A stretch of DNA of 64,000 nucleotides from contig NW_018344105.1 in assembly GCF_002099425.1 (NCBI RefSeq), positions 496,001-560,000 of the forward strand. The letters run 5' to 3'. The notes below the pieces were generated by a model. It saw only the letters and a program-made list of their open reading frames with translations, had not been told where the DNA came from and did not search any database. The DNA comes from Phascolarctos cinereus. Its lineage: Eukaryota > Chordata > Mammalia > Diprotodontia > Phascolarctidae. Every line of letters begins with the position of its first letter. The first letter of the stretch is position 1. Positions 22,079-33,149 of this stretch are shown in pieces. Made by a program: the position numbers and the translations under genes.

Positions 22079-23364
22079 AGTTCCTCTGTCTAGTGCAATT
22101 TAATTGTGCCATTCCCCTTTGCTTTCTGTAGGACGTTGGGAAGGGGGTGGGAAGAGCTGGACATCATGAAGCTTCAGGATCCAAGTGGTTCCTTGTTAAT
22201 GAAATGCTGCCGGAGCAGGAAGGGGGTCTTACACTCTCACTTTCTGTTTACTGGCAATTGCAAGTGACCTTTGTACATGCCAAGTGCACAAGTCCATGCC
22301 ATGAGGCTTCTCCCTGAAAGGGATTCGGAGGAAATTTTGCATACATGTCATAGAAGGATAACAAAATAAAGTGGGTATGTAAGGGAGAAACAGGCCACAA
22401 ATCTCCTTCCAGTGCCTTTGTTTGCTAGAATAATCAAGCTGATGTTGCTGGATTTCCTGTTTCTGTATTGATAGGACTTTGGATGGGATTCTTTTCCAAT
22501 TTAACTTTCTTGGCATCTTTCTTTGGCAGGGAACAGATTTCTGAGATAAACATACACACCTGGTGGCAAAACAATAGCTTGTCATAAATTAATTAATTAA
22601 TGGACTGAAATGGATGTTGGTTTCCAGCGAAGCCATTGTCCATGAATTATTTGGTTCCAACAAAGACATTTTGCTATTTACCTGCTGTTCTTTACAGAGC
22701 AGGAGTGAACAATTTACCACTTCATTCAGATTGGAATATGTGTGTGTTGGGTGGGGGTGGAGGGATGCTGCTCATGAAAGAAAAATGAAGGAAACTTTCC
22801 AAGTATATTGACTCCAGGGAAGAGTAAATCTATTTAAAAACTAAACTCTGAATGGCAGATGAACAGGATGGTGTATGTAGTAAACCCAGGCCTGGACTGG
22901 CAACCTTGAAGCAGAAAAAATCTCTGTCCCTCTTTGCAGTAGACATACTGATGTGGATCCCCCTCCCCATCCCCCACTGCACCCCCATCCCTTCTCCTTT
23001 TCTTAGGCACCCAAAGAAAGGAGACTTCATTCCTGGACCCATTTGTATTTGGTTTCCCTCCCTGGGGACAGAAGAAAACCATCTGGTCCCCTCCAGGGGT
23101 ATAGGAGAGAGCACAAGGAAGAGTATTCTGTAGAAATATGCTCTCTGCCTACGGTCCAGCAAATCTGCCCCTGGGGCAGATGTCTGACTTAAGTGATTCC
23201 TTCCCCTTTCTTCTCCACTTCCACAGGCCCACCAGCAAAGTCTACTAGCTTGGCCCTGGCAGGGTCCCGTGTTCTTAATCTATTATTAAATCTATTATCA
23301 TTATTATTCTTCTTAAAGCCATCCTTCTTCCTTTTACCCAGCTGGTACTGGAGAAGGATCTGGC
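22079..23364. other. repeat-poor island, about 1.3 kb
   Basis: No repeat landmark. A run of three TTAA-containing units (AAATTAATTAATTAATGG near 22,587) and a CAAAACAATAG motif (22,566) resemble homeodomain and SOX-type binding sites. ORFs of 110-118 codons on the minus strand have no recognisable domain. Confidence 0.4.
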
Positions 23365-23560
23365 AACCTCACTCAACTGAGGTGGAGCCTCAAACTTCAA
23401 GTTAAGAGAACCTGATTTCAAATTCTGGCTCTACTTCTTAATATGAACTGAGGCAAGCCCTGTACTTCTTTGGGTCTTCATTTTCTCCTCTCCAAGATGA
23501 AGGGTTTGGATTAGCTGATCCCCAAGTACTTTTCAGCTGTAGAAACCATGTGACCCCTGA
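23365..23560 (+). mobile_element. MIR3-like SINE
   Basis: AACCTGATTTCAAATTCTGG, TCATTTTCTCCTCTCCAAG and a TTGGATTAGCTGATCCCCAA block give a sense MIR3-group copy. Confidence 0.7.
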
Positions 23561-24144
23561 AAATGACTTAAAAACCCATTCCAGAGGGAATTGTATTTTA
23601 ATAGGGGGCAGTACCTTAACCTAAAGGAATGACTAGCTAATGGTGGAATTTGAGGTCTTGGCTCCAGGCCGGTGATTTGTGATATTTTCCCACCTTCTCT
23701 CTAGAAAACTTTGCCCTTAAATATAAGATACTTTAATCCTTGAATTCCATAATGTAGAATTTTAACATCTAAAGGGGGTTCCTTGAAAAGAAAGGAGAAA
23801 GGCCATCTCTAGGCCTTAGGACCCCAAATGATCCAGGTTTTTTCCTTCATCATTCTCCAGAGTTCAGATGACCTTTTCCTACGTAACATCTGGTAGGATG
23901 CAATCCATTCTTGGGATGATGCATTTTCTCCTTATTCTTTTTAAATACAATGCATTCTTGTTAGCTGCCTTTGAAAATAGGCATGACTATTAATGTTGTC
24001 TTCAGGTCATTTAAAAGCATGAAAGAATATGCGTAAGGCCTAGATCCTAAATTTGATTCTGAGATTTCATTAAGTATTAGTTAAAATGAGCGATACTAAA
24101 TAACAAACCAAAAAACAGCAACAACTAAGAATCGGTTATGTTGG
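23561..24144. other. unassigned sequence
   Basis: No landmark seen. Confidence 0.35.
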
Positions 24145-24650
24145 AAGAAAGCTCTGGGGCCATCCAGGCCAACTCCTACCTGAAGCAGAGTCTGTTCCAC
24201 AGCATCGACGATAAGTGACCATCTGGCCTTTCCATGAAGGTGTCCAGCAAGGAGAAACATGCTACCTACTGAGGCAGACCGTTCCACTTTCTGACAGCTC
24301 TCATTCATATAGCAAGCTGTAATTTCTCTACTTATACCCATTGCTCTTAATTCTGCCGTATTTGGGGGCTAAGCAGAACATGTCTAAAACGTTTTGCGCA
24401 TGATATGTTATCCTGTTAAACATCTGAAGATGGCTATCTCATTCCTCCACACCTTCATCTCAAGTCCTTTTTCTTTTCCAGGTGAAGTCTCCCCAAGACT
24501 TTCAATAGATCCTCTTCTGGTATGGCCTCTAGGCTTCCCACTGTCATATCTGTCCTTGCTTGGATGCATTCCATCTTGTCAGCGAATGGAATTTATAAAA
24601 TGTGATGCAGAAGTGGTCTGACTGGGGATACTGCCTCCTTCATTCTGGGC
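24145..24650 (-). mobile_element. CR1/L3 3' region
   Basis: Antisense CR1-family LINE. Landmarks are GGCCATCCAGGCCAACTCCT, CGTTCCACTTTCTGACAGC, GGCTAAGCAGAACATGTCT, TTGGATGCATTCCATCTTGTC and AATGTGATGCAGAAGTGGTC. These follow the bird and mammal CR1/L3 consensus order. Diverged and 5'-truncated. Confidence 0.88.
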
Positions 24651-24734
24651 ACTAGACCTTTCTTTCTTGCTTCCTTTTTTTTTTTCTTCCACTAGACCTT
24701 TCCTAATGGACCTTAAGTTGGTTGTAAAGATAGT

Positions 24735-24850
24735 CCCTACCTTCATTCCATAAGAATTTGTTAAGCACCTACTGTATGCCAGGCACTATGAAAGATCCTG
24801 AGGATGCAGAAACAAAAATGAAATAGTCCTTTCTCTTGCATATTTGATTG
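24735..24850 (-). mobile_element. L2 3' end
   Basis: GTTAAGCACCTACTGTATGC and CAGGCACTATGAAAGATCC are antisense L2 terminal motifs. Confidence 0.8.
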
Positions 24851-25229
24851 AGGGGAAATCACACCTATCTGTCTAGTTTCCTACTTCCCTTATACATGGG
24901 TACAGCCACTTGGGGATTTATTCTCTTCTTATGTATCCCCTCTTCCTCTTAGTTGGTGTGTGTGTCTATCTGAGAACATTTTCCAGTGTTTTCAAATATC
25001 ACCTACTTTAGCGCCCCCCCCTTTTACTTCATTCCCTAATCTCTTAAAAGACCACATTCACAATATCTCTTGGGAGGAGAGGGGTCCTTCTATGCCTGAC
25101 TATTGTCATGCATTTTGTTGAGCCTTCTTAGTTTCCATTTCAAAGAGGGAATGTTTTTCAATTTAGTTCCCAAAATCTGGAGCTGAACCTTTTCCCACCT
25201 TGAGGACAGCCTCCACCACCCTTTAGTGA
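24851..25229. other. unassigned sequence
   Basis: Nothing recognised. Confidence 0.35.
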
Positions 25230-25475
25230 TAGAACCTCTCATTTCTGTGGCATTTTATGGTTTGCAAAGTGTTTTACATGCATTAGTTTATTTGATCCTC
25301 ATAATAATCATGAGCTTGGTGCTAATATTATCCCCATTTTATAGATGGAAAAAATAAGGCTTATAGAATCAGTGCCTTACCCAGAGTCTCACAGCTAGTG
25401 AGTGACTGGAGGCAGCAGTCAGACCTGTCACCCTGCCTCACAGCCAGCACTCTCTCCACTATGCTATGCTTGTCA
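25230..25475 (-). mobile_element. MIR
   Basis: Full MIR order in antisense: GTTTGCAAAGTGTTTTACAT, a GATCCTCATAATAATC block, CCCCATTTTATAGATGG, a CTCACAGCTAGTGAG block and a head remnant. Confidence 0.88.
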
Positions 25476-25639
25476 GTAGTAGAAAGTCGCACTTTTGATA
25501 TCAGGGCATATGAGTTTGCTTCAGCTCCAGGTTGCTGCATAGAATTTGACCTATTGCCTGCCCTGCTCTAGGGCACGAGGAGCCCCAGTCTCTGTGTGAC
25601 ACACCATTGATTATAGAGCAACCAGAAGTCATAGCTGAT

Positions 25640-25800
25640 CAAGATCGAGAGCTGGAAGGGACTGTGGAGACCATCTAGTAGAACAATCTCATTTTATGGA
25701 TGAAGTAGGATGAGGTGGTCATTTGCCCAAGGCCAGACAGGTAGTATCCGAGGTCATTTCTCTGACTCGAGAATCGTTGTACTTTTCCATGTAGCATACT
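25640..25800 (-). mobile_element. MIR3/THER1-like SINE
   Basis: AGAGCTGGAAGGGACTGTGG, the CCATCTAGTAGAACAATC block and TTTGCCCAAGGCCAGACAGG place it in the MIR3/THER1 group, antisense. Confidence 0.7.
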
Positions 25801-26563
25801 GTCTGTTTCTAAGCATTCATTGAGAGTATCAGACTAGGCCATGGAGCTCTGTGATGGCACCCAAATACATTTGTCCTAAGTTACTTTCTTGGTTCATCTC
25901 ATAAAATGTTTTTGTTTTGTCTTGTTTTTCTGAGTCCTGTTGCCAAAAGAGAGCATCTACCTGAAAGGAATAATCTGTCGTCGTAAACCAAGGGCTCTTC
26001 ATAGATCAGGAAGCTGTGTCAACCTAAATGAAAAGGGGAAAGGGTCTTGAAAAATTTTAAGTAGACCTTATATTTTCTGGAAGTTCCAGGAGCTGCCAAT
26101 AAATAAAATTAAAGGACTCAAAGTTCCCATGAGACATTGTAGCATTCAATTTCTTACTCGGTGTATCCAAACACCCACCTACTGAAATGAAATGTAACCC
26201 ATCTGATAAGCCCTGGAAGGGTCTCCCAGAGATCATAGAGGCTTTGAGGTGATAGGGCATATGTGTGGGCCTACTTTTGCCAAAGTTCTCAGGTTTCCAT
26301 TCACTTTGTGCTTGAAAGTCCTTCTATCCAGTTTTTTCCTTGTCATGTAAGAGCTAGCCCTACCTATATCCCACATACCCCTATGATAAAAAAGAATGAT
26401 CCTAAATGCCCTGTCAGAATCCCTGCTGTCACTGACGGGTAACCAGATGAAAATAAGGCCCAAAGCCTGGATCTAAAACTCATATTTCTGATTGTCTTCT
26501 CCCAGAGAAAAATTTCTCCATGATTACAGTCTGTACCCTGGTAACATTTAGCCTCTCACAAAT
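25801..26563. other. unassigned sequence
   Basis: No landmark. The right end may be diverged CR1 related to the following feature. Confidence 0.35.
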
Positions 26564-26757
26564 AAAAGCTCATCTTTGGTCTCTGTTGCAGAACCTCATA
26601 CTGAGAAGGGAACCTCAAAAGCCATTCCCTACCTATCTAAGGATCCAGTCTCCACCACACCGAAAGATTGTCATTCAGCTTCTGTTTGAAGACTTTCATT
26701 GAAGGGGAACACTCCGTTTCCCACAGCCCATTCATAAATTTAGCCCCTCCAGAAATG
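26564..26757 (-). mobile_element. CR1/L3 fragment, tandem copy A
   Basis: TTCAGCTTCTGTTTGAAGAC and the following AGGGGAACACTCCGTTTCCC are antisense CR1/L3 landmarks. Its left part (AAGCTCATCTTTGG; CTGAGAAGGGAACCTCAAAA) realigns with copy B, so a unit of about 195 bases is present twice in tandem. Confidence 0.72.
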
Positions 26758-27115
26758 AATGCTCATTTTTTACCTCAATCACAGGAGCTCAGATTGAGAA
26801 GGGGACCTTAAAAGCTGATCCTTCCCTGTCCGAGAAACCACTCTATCACCTAAAAGATGGTCTTCTAGCTTCTGTTTGAGAATTCTGAATGAAGGAGAGC
26901 CTTCTACTTTCCTTGGTAGCCCATTCTCCTTTGAGATAGCTCTAAGTGTTAGACTTTTTTTTCCCCCCACTGACGTCAAGGCCAAATCTCCCTCTTTACA
27001 TGTCCACACCCCCTACTCACTGCATTGTTTCTGGCTCTGTCTTCTGAGGCCAGGCAGAACAAGTGGATCTCCTACTCCACATCACAGGTACTTGATAATA
27101 GTTGTCATGACCTTT
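26758..27115 (-). mobile_element. CR1/L3 fragment, tandem copy B
   Basis: Repeats the unit of copy A (AATGCTCATTTTTTACC; TTGAGAAGGGGACCTTAAAA; CTAGCTTCTGTTTGAGAATT). It then runs further into the element (GTAGCCCATTCTCCTTTGAG; GAGGCCAGGCAGAACAAGTG), which copy A lacks. Confidence 0.75.
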
Positions 27116-29171
27116 ATTCTACTGCCCCTCCTTTCTTCCTTCTCTAGTATTCTCATCTGTGGACTAAATGTTACCTATTTCTCCACTTATCTCTTGATCT
27201 CTCTACCCTGCTTATTTGCTTCCCACAATATGAAGGAATTTAGTCAGTTTCCTTTACCACTCCAATAAAAATTTGAATGACAAGTTGGCTTATGAATGGT
27301 GGATCTAACCAATGATCAGTCTTTTTGAAACTATCTTTATGAAGGAGAATTGAATATTGTCAGCTCTGGTAAGTACATTTATAAAGACATTTTGTTTCTA
27401 ATGGAGGACTATTTTATCAGTCATGGTTGTGTCTGCAATCTAGATTCAGAGTAAATAATTAATGACAAACCAATCAAGGACTGAAAAGTTTTGCTGGGAG
27501 TTGACCCTCACTTTGCATTCATACTCTTCACCAAATGAAATGCCTTTAACTTGCATCCTCGTAGTTGTTATTTCAGTGTTGTTCCATTAGAATGCTATAT
27601 TAGATCACTTTCAAGCCTAAGGCAGGACCAAGGAATGAGAGGTTTTAAATACAGTATGGATTTTGCCTTGGTACCCCAGCAAAACTTTGGTCATGACATT
27701 CTTTGTGATGTTCATCTCACTAACATTACAACAATACTGATGTTAGCACAGATCAGCAGTGTGTCACTGAAATGACCACCTTTACAGCTTGCTGGACTGT
27801 TTTGTTTCACTTTGGTATTAGAAATACTGTGCGCACTTGGGGCTCGAGAGCTCATTCCAGATTTGAGATTTGCAGTGCGAGGAAATGTAGCTTGCAGGCT
27901 TACTATGGTGTACCTAGACCAAGATTGAGGTTGCCAGGTAGCTCATTCTGAAAATGGAGACCATCTATTTTTACAGTTTCTGGAGAGTATTGGGAAGTAT
28001 AATACATCTGAGGGAGTAGAGAATGGGGTACAATCTGGATTAAGCATAGAAATCCTTTCATAACTGCTTTGGATTTCATTTGCATTCCCTCTCCATTTTA
28101 ATCTTATTCCTCTTTCTCATCATGACATGGAGATGACCCTTGGTTTTTGAAGGCTGATAGGTCCTACCAAGCTGGAAAGGCGTTGAACATGGGCTCGGTA
28201 ATGTAATGGCTGCCACGTATAGACCAAGGACCAAACTGATGAATTTCAGAGAAACTTAGCCCCAGATTGGGCACAGAGTGATGAAGGTTTTGGTCACGTC
28301 AACCCTCAGAGATCATGTCTCCTTGGGTGTATAATGGTTATAAGCCATGGATCAGTTGGTGAAGATAGACCCTATATTGAAGAAATGCCAAGGGTTTGAG
28401 CATCAGTGTTTCCAGTCCTAAAAACCTATCAAATATTAAGAATAAGAATTAAATATGTAGAAAACCAATGATTTGTAATTCAGGACAGCTTAAAAAAGAA
28501 AGCAATAGCCAGGTTTTATAGTCTAGTTTTATTTAATATGTGCTTCAGAGAGAAATTGGCCTCACTAATTTAGGTTGTGGTGACTGGTGGTAACCATCTG
28601 TAAACTAGTAGATGAAGCACCAGAGAGAAGGAGCCAGAAATGGAATATCTAGATAAGAACTGCAGAGAAGATTACGGGAGGAGAGCCAATATTTAAACTT
28701 AACCTGCTAGTTCTCCCACATGATCTTATTACGGTATTGCTTCGATATAATTAGGGCTTTCCCAGAAGAGGAAATAGTCCTTTCTTTTTCAATTCATGCA
28801 TGTTGCCCAGAAGCCTTTAAACTTTCTGGAATTTCTAGTGAGAATTCCAAGTGTTCTAACAAAAATTCTACAACACCACAATCTCTGCTAACAGATGGCC
28901 CTTGCTAGAATGGAAGGATGGTTTAAGCCAGGCAAATGTAGGACTCCCATGGTGACTCACTCTCCCTGGTTTTACCACTCTCATCACTTTAAATTACAAA
29001 AATGACAACGCTAATGTACTCTGAGACCTAGATAATAATACACTTCATTTGTCCCCAAACCCCGAAATGTACTAACTATTAAATATAAATTTACCAATGA
29101 GACATAGATTGGCCCATCAAAGTTTAATGGCTAGAGAGAGACCTTTCAAAAAGATTCCTTTGACTCTTAAT

Positions 29172-29175
<4 letters not shown>
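27116..29175. other. repeat-poor island, about 2 kb
   Basis: No repeat landmark recognised. A homeodomain-like core (AAATAATTAATGACAAACC) occurs near 27,453. Scattered short ORFs carry no recognisable motif. Confidence 0.4.
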
Positions 29176-29224
<49 letters not shown>

Positions 29225-29402
29225 CATATATGTATATATACATATGTGTATATATATATGTATATGTATACATATGTATATATATGCATATATATACACA
29301 TATGTATATATACACATATGTATATATACACATATGTATATATATACATATATATGTATATATATACACATATACATATATATACATATACATATATATG
29401 GA
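29176..29402. repeat. (TA)n and (TATACA/CATA)n AT-rich microsatellite
   Basis: About 227 bases of alternating purine-pyrimidine: pure TA at 29,176-29,209, then interrupted by TATGTA and CACATATG units. It is nearly self-complementary and can form cruciforms. The Tyr/Ile-rich frames on both strands are artefacts. Confidence 0.97.
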
Positions 29403-29507
29403 TGATACATGTGTATGTTAAGCAAAGTTATAATATGAAAAAATTAGAATGTGTCAGACAAAAAGATTGTGTAAACAATTCTCTCAGGCTCAGCATCCAT
29501 ACTCTCA

Positions 29508-29709
29508 CAGGGGTGAGGACCCTTCAGTCTGGAGGCTACATGTGGCATTCTAGATCCTCCAGTGTGGTGTTTTGACTGAGTCCAAGTTTCACAGAACAAA
29601 TCTTTTTATTAAGGGAATTTGTTCTGTGAAATTTGGATTTAGTCAAAGGGCCTCACTTGAGGACCTAGAGGGCCACATGTGGCCTCAAGGCCGCAGGTTC
29701 CCCACCCTA
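29508..29709. mobile_element. hAT-like palindromic MITE
   Basis: About 200 bases with nearly full-length inverted halves. The left half (CAGGGGTGAGGACCC, GGAGGCTACATGTGGC, TTTCACAGAACAAATC) is mirrored by the right half (GGAATTTGTTCTGTGAAATT, GGGCCACATGTGGCCTCAAG, GTTCCCCACCCTA) around a short T/A centre near 29,604-29,616. The CAGGGGTGGGGAACC-type terminus is that of hAT nonautonomous elements. No transposase, and no clean 8-base TSD recognised. Confidence 0.82.
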
Positions 29710-29711
29710 TC

Positions 29712-30345
29712 TTAGAATGTGGAGTGAGACATTCCAGACCCTCCACAATCTGGCCCCAACCTATCTTTCCAATATCTCCCTCTACCCACCCACCCCTATA
29801 CAAATGCTTCTTTCCAACTAAATTAGTTTCTGTGCTGTCTCCTGCACACACACATCACACGTTCTCATGCTCATGATGCTTTCCCTGGTCTGGCATACCT
29901 TCTCTTGCCCATCAAATAACTCTCTCCTCTCACCCCCCACAAATTCTTCAATTCATGGATTCTGGCTTCTTTGCCTTTCTTCCAACAAGACACTCCATCT
30001 CTGAACTCGGGCCATTTTCCCTGGCCACCCTTCATGCCTGGAATGTAGTCTCTCCCCATCTCTGCCTCCTGCCTCCCCTGGCTTCCTTTAGGTCCCAGAT
30101 AAAATCCCACCTTTTATAGGAAACCTTTCTCCATGCCCTTTAATTGTAATCACTCTGTTGATTATTTCAGATTTATCCTGTCTGTAACTTGTTTGTACAG
30201 AACTGTTGGCATAATGTCTCCTCCTTTAGATCATAGGTGCCTTGAGAGCAGGGACTCTCTTTGGCCTTTCTTTGTAGTCCTGCTACTTAGCACAGTGCCT
30301 GGCACATAATAAGTACTTAATGAATGTTGACTGACTGACATCTGT
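29712..30345 (+). mobile_element. L2 ORF2 end and 3' UTR
   Basis: CCCTCCACAATCTGGCCCC, ATGCCTGGAATGTAGTCTC, GTGCCTTGAGAGCAGGGACT and CACAGTGCCTGGCACATAAT follow the L2 order through to the TTGACTGACTGACA terminus. It begins immediately after the MITE, so the MITE may sit inside a longer L2 copy whose left part has been lost. Confidence 0.9.
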
Positions 30346-30430
30346 CCTTCAAGGCTCCACTCACATTCCACTGAATTCTCCTAATGTCTACCCGCAGCAA
30401 TCTCCTCTGAACCTCTGTGCCCCTTTTTTG
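30346..30430 (+). mobile_element. L2 fragment
   Basis: CTTCAAGGCTCCACTCACAT resembles the pre-terminal L2 block. It may be a second L2 copy. Confidence 0.45.
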
Positions 30431-31334
30431 TGGGCTGCTGGGGGGTGAGGCCCATGCTTTAGGCTTTGATGTGATTCCCATAACACCCAGCACGCTGTCT
30501 CCTTATTTGTCGGGTCTCAGGAAGCCTCTGTCATATGCATCCATATCATGGGCTGTGTAAAGGACAAGTGTCAGAAGTTCATCTCTGTAGATTTTAAAAC
30601 CTCCTTTGACTCTTGAAATTCCAAAGAGAAGGACCTTCTATATCCTCCAGAGTAGAGAAGAATTAAGGTCTGTAAGCTTTACTTTACAGTCAATACAGTT
30701 GTATACACAAATGTTGTCACTATATACATGATAAGTTACCAGAATCAGATTCTAACTGAATTTTTCCTTTTGGTTGGTCATGAAGTTGTTTGCCTTGGAT
30801 ATTTTCTCACGAGGAAAGGTCACTTAAATACTTGCTAATGACCTGTTGACTCTTTTTTTTTTTTCTTTAAATTGAAATTTATTTTTATCTCTCTTAAAAA
30901 GCTGAGGTGCTGATTTATTTAACATTTGTGTTGGCATTCCCCACCAAGGGAAGGTCACATTAGTCAAGGCTGGAAATACTGAGAAGGGAAAAAAAAAACC
31001 CTTAAAGAAAATTTGATAAACTGCCAGTCATTGTGTTCTTTGATAATTTGGAGTTTTTTTGTTTCACTTAAAAAAACTAAAAACAAAAAAAAATTTGAAG
31101 CATCTTGTTAGGTATCTCTGAAGGGAATGATTGATTTTAGCCTCCTGGATTAATTGTGGGGCAAGGTACACAGAGATACTGTGAGGCAGTAATGTTGGCA
31201 ACTAGAAGCATGTGTTTCTATTTGTCACTTTCACTGTTGGTAGCTAACACAATTAACAGGTCATTTCCCTTTGCATATGCAATATCTTATAGCATGACTA
31301 TATTGAAGGAACAAGAGTATTTCACGTTTATATA
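30431..31334. other. repeat-poor sequence
   Basis: No firm landmark over 900 bases. It includes an oligo-T tract at 30,854-30,865 and an A-rich tract at 31,070-31,094. Confidence 0.4.
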
Positions 31335-31525
31335 GCATTAGGAAGTTAGAACTGCCCTGTGAGGTAGGAAGAAATACAAGAATTATTATACCTATTTTAC
31401 AGATGAGGAAACTGAGATTCAGGGAAGTCAAATGAATTGCCCATAGCTGATAAGTAGCAGATGTGGCCCTTGAGCTCAAGTCTCCCTTGACTAAAGCCCA
31501 GTGTTCTTTTCACTTTACGATGTTG
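31335..31525 (-). mobile_element. MIR
   Basis: CTATTTTACAGATGAGGAAA, a CCCATAGCTGATAAGTAGC block and a CCCAGTGTTCTTTTCACT block give an antisense MIR. Confidence 0.85.
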
Positions 31526-32239
31526 TCTCTTCACAAAGTAACTCATAAGCATTTAGGGTTCAGCAAGCTTTTGAACCAAAAGAAAATCTCATTTAAACTA
31601 ACTTTAAGCTTGAAGTTGCTGCTTGCTTCCCCATAGGTATTCTTCAAGCAGAGTTCACTGAAAGCTCAAATGCTGCTTTGTCCCTAAAGCCTTCCTTGAT
31701 TATGGCAGCTTTCACAGCTTCTCCACTTCTCCAGACCCCCAAAGATCCACAGTATGAATCATAATTGAGCACTTAATTATCTATTCCATTTTTTAAGCAA
31801 TACATCACTTGGGTCAAGTTTTCCACTCTCTCTTCTAAGTGATTCGTTATCATTTTTTTCCTCCAGGGCCCTGATTTCTTTTATAATGGCATTTCATATC
31901 TCTTGCTTCATTTCTTTGAGCCACGGTTGGAATCCTTGTGGTCAAGCCTGTCCTGGATTGGCTCCCTTCTATGACTTTTCTTATCCTGTACTATGTCTTC
32001 ATTAAGTTTGGCGTTTTCTTCTGTTTACTTAAATGTCCAGTCTCAATTCCTGGATTGGAAATTTGTCCCAGTTTGTCCCATCCTTCATTTTTGGTTATAA
32101 TGGGCAGGACTTGCCTGTTTCTTTCCTTTCTACAATCTGAATACCATGGCTACAGCCGTTCTGGATGAAGTAGCTGGTACTAGGTCCTACTTTCTGCCAT
32201 TATCCCTGGCTTCCAATCAGATGAGATAATATTTGTTTT
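31526..32239. other. unassigned, possible decayed L2 and antisense L1 ORF1
   Basis: AAAGCCTTCCTTGATTATGG (near 31,686) resembles L2. The interval 31,850-31,960 (TTTCCTCCAGGGCCCTGATT; TTCATTTCTTTGAGCCACGG) resembles an antisense L1 ORF1 coiled-coil region. Both are too worn to call firmly. Confidence 0.35.
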
Positions 32240-32310
32240 TTAAAAAGTGCTTTGCGCAGTGCCTGGCACAAAGTAGGTGCTATATAAATGTTAATTCCCT
32301 CCCTGTCTCC
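32240..32310 (+). mobile_element. MIR 3' end
   Basis: AAGTGCTTTGCGCAGTGCCT and AAGTAGGTGCTATATAAATG are the MIR 3' terminal motif. Confidence 0.8.
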
Positions 32311-33149
32311 ACTTCTGCTTCCCTCTCCTGGTTATCCAATGTACAACGTGGCCTTGGTCCCATCTCTGCCTCCTTCTTATGCAGTCACCAACTGGGAGTT
32401 GACTTCTTCACCTGTTGTGGCCTTAATAAGTCAAAAACAGATGTTGAGAATTGTGCTGTTTTCAGAACTCCTGGAAGGCATTCCCTCCTGGAGTATGGTC
32501 TGTCCAGGCGCTGTGCTGGCCATGTCTTCTCCTGGGGCTCCAAAAAGAGTATTGGCTTAATGTGCCTTGGAGGGCCCCCAGGCATACATCTACTACTTCC
32601 CAGACTCATTTACCTGAGAAGTGACCTCTGGGGGCTGTCTCTGACAATCCAGGCCTGAGATCCTGCTGGCTTCAGGGACATTTAGAGGAGATTGGCCTGA
32701 CTTCCATTCTCTTGACATTTCACCACTCGCAGCACCTGCAATCTGCTGGCCAGCTTATTGTGCAGTCTTGGACTGTATGGAAGAACGTGCTGGTATTTCT
32801 CTTTTTTTTTTCAGTTATTGTTTCCTCTGGTGCCTTCAGAAGTGTTTGCTGGTGCTGAGGTGGGGTGGGGGATCCAGAGGAGCTAAACTGGCTGGGGTCT
32901 TTCATGTCCCAGTGGCTAGAAATAACCTAAAGTGTCTATGATCTCATCAGTGTGGGTATTCACTCCATCATTGCCAGTCACAACGCATCCATGCCTTTTC
33001 ATTCTGTGTAATTCTTGACTATATTCTCCCATATACCCTGCAGTATGCAACACTTCTTCTTGTAGGTCTCTCTGCATTTCATGGATGCCAGGGGAGTAGA
33101 TCAGCTATCCATATTCTAGCCCTCTCTCCTGCCCCATGACTGGCATGCC
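32311..33149. other. unassigned sequence
   Basis: A 141-codon plus frame crosses 32,233-32,658 but begins inside the MIR tail and shows no domain. No other landmark. Confidence 0.35.

Noticed and set aside
22229-22585. 118-codon minus frame as a possible gene
   Set aside because: No recognisable motif, signal or splice context. Composition looks noncoding.
29097-29575. Several 60-109 codon frames rich in Tyr and Ile on both strands
   Set aside because: Artefact of the alternating TA/CATA repeat.
29500-29718. 8-base TSD for the hAT-like MITE
   Set aside because: The flanking octamers TACTCTCA and TCTTAGAA do not match well enough to claim a duplication.
32233-32658. 141-codon plus frame
   Set aside because: It starts in a MIR tail, has no domain, and overlaps equally long frames in other phases.
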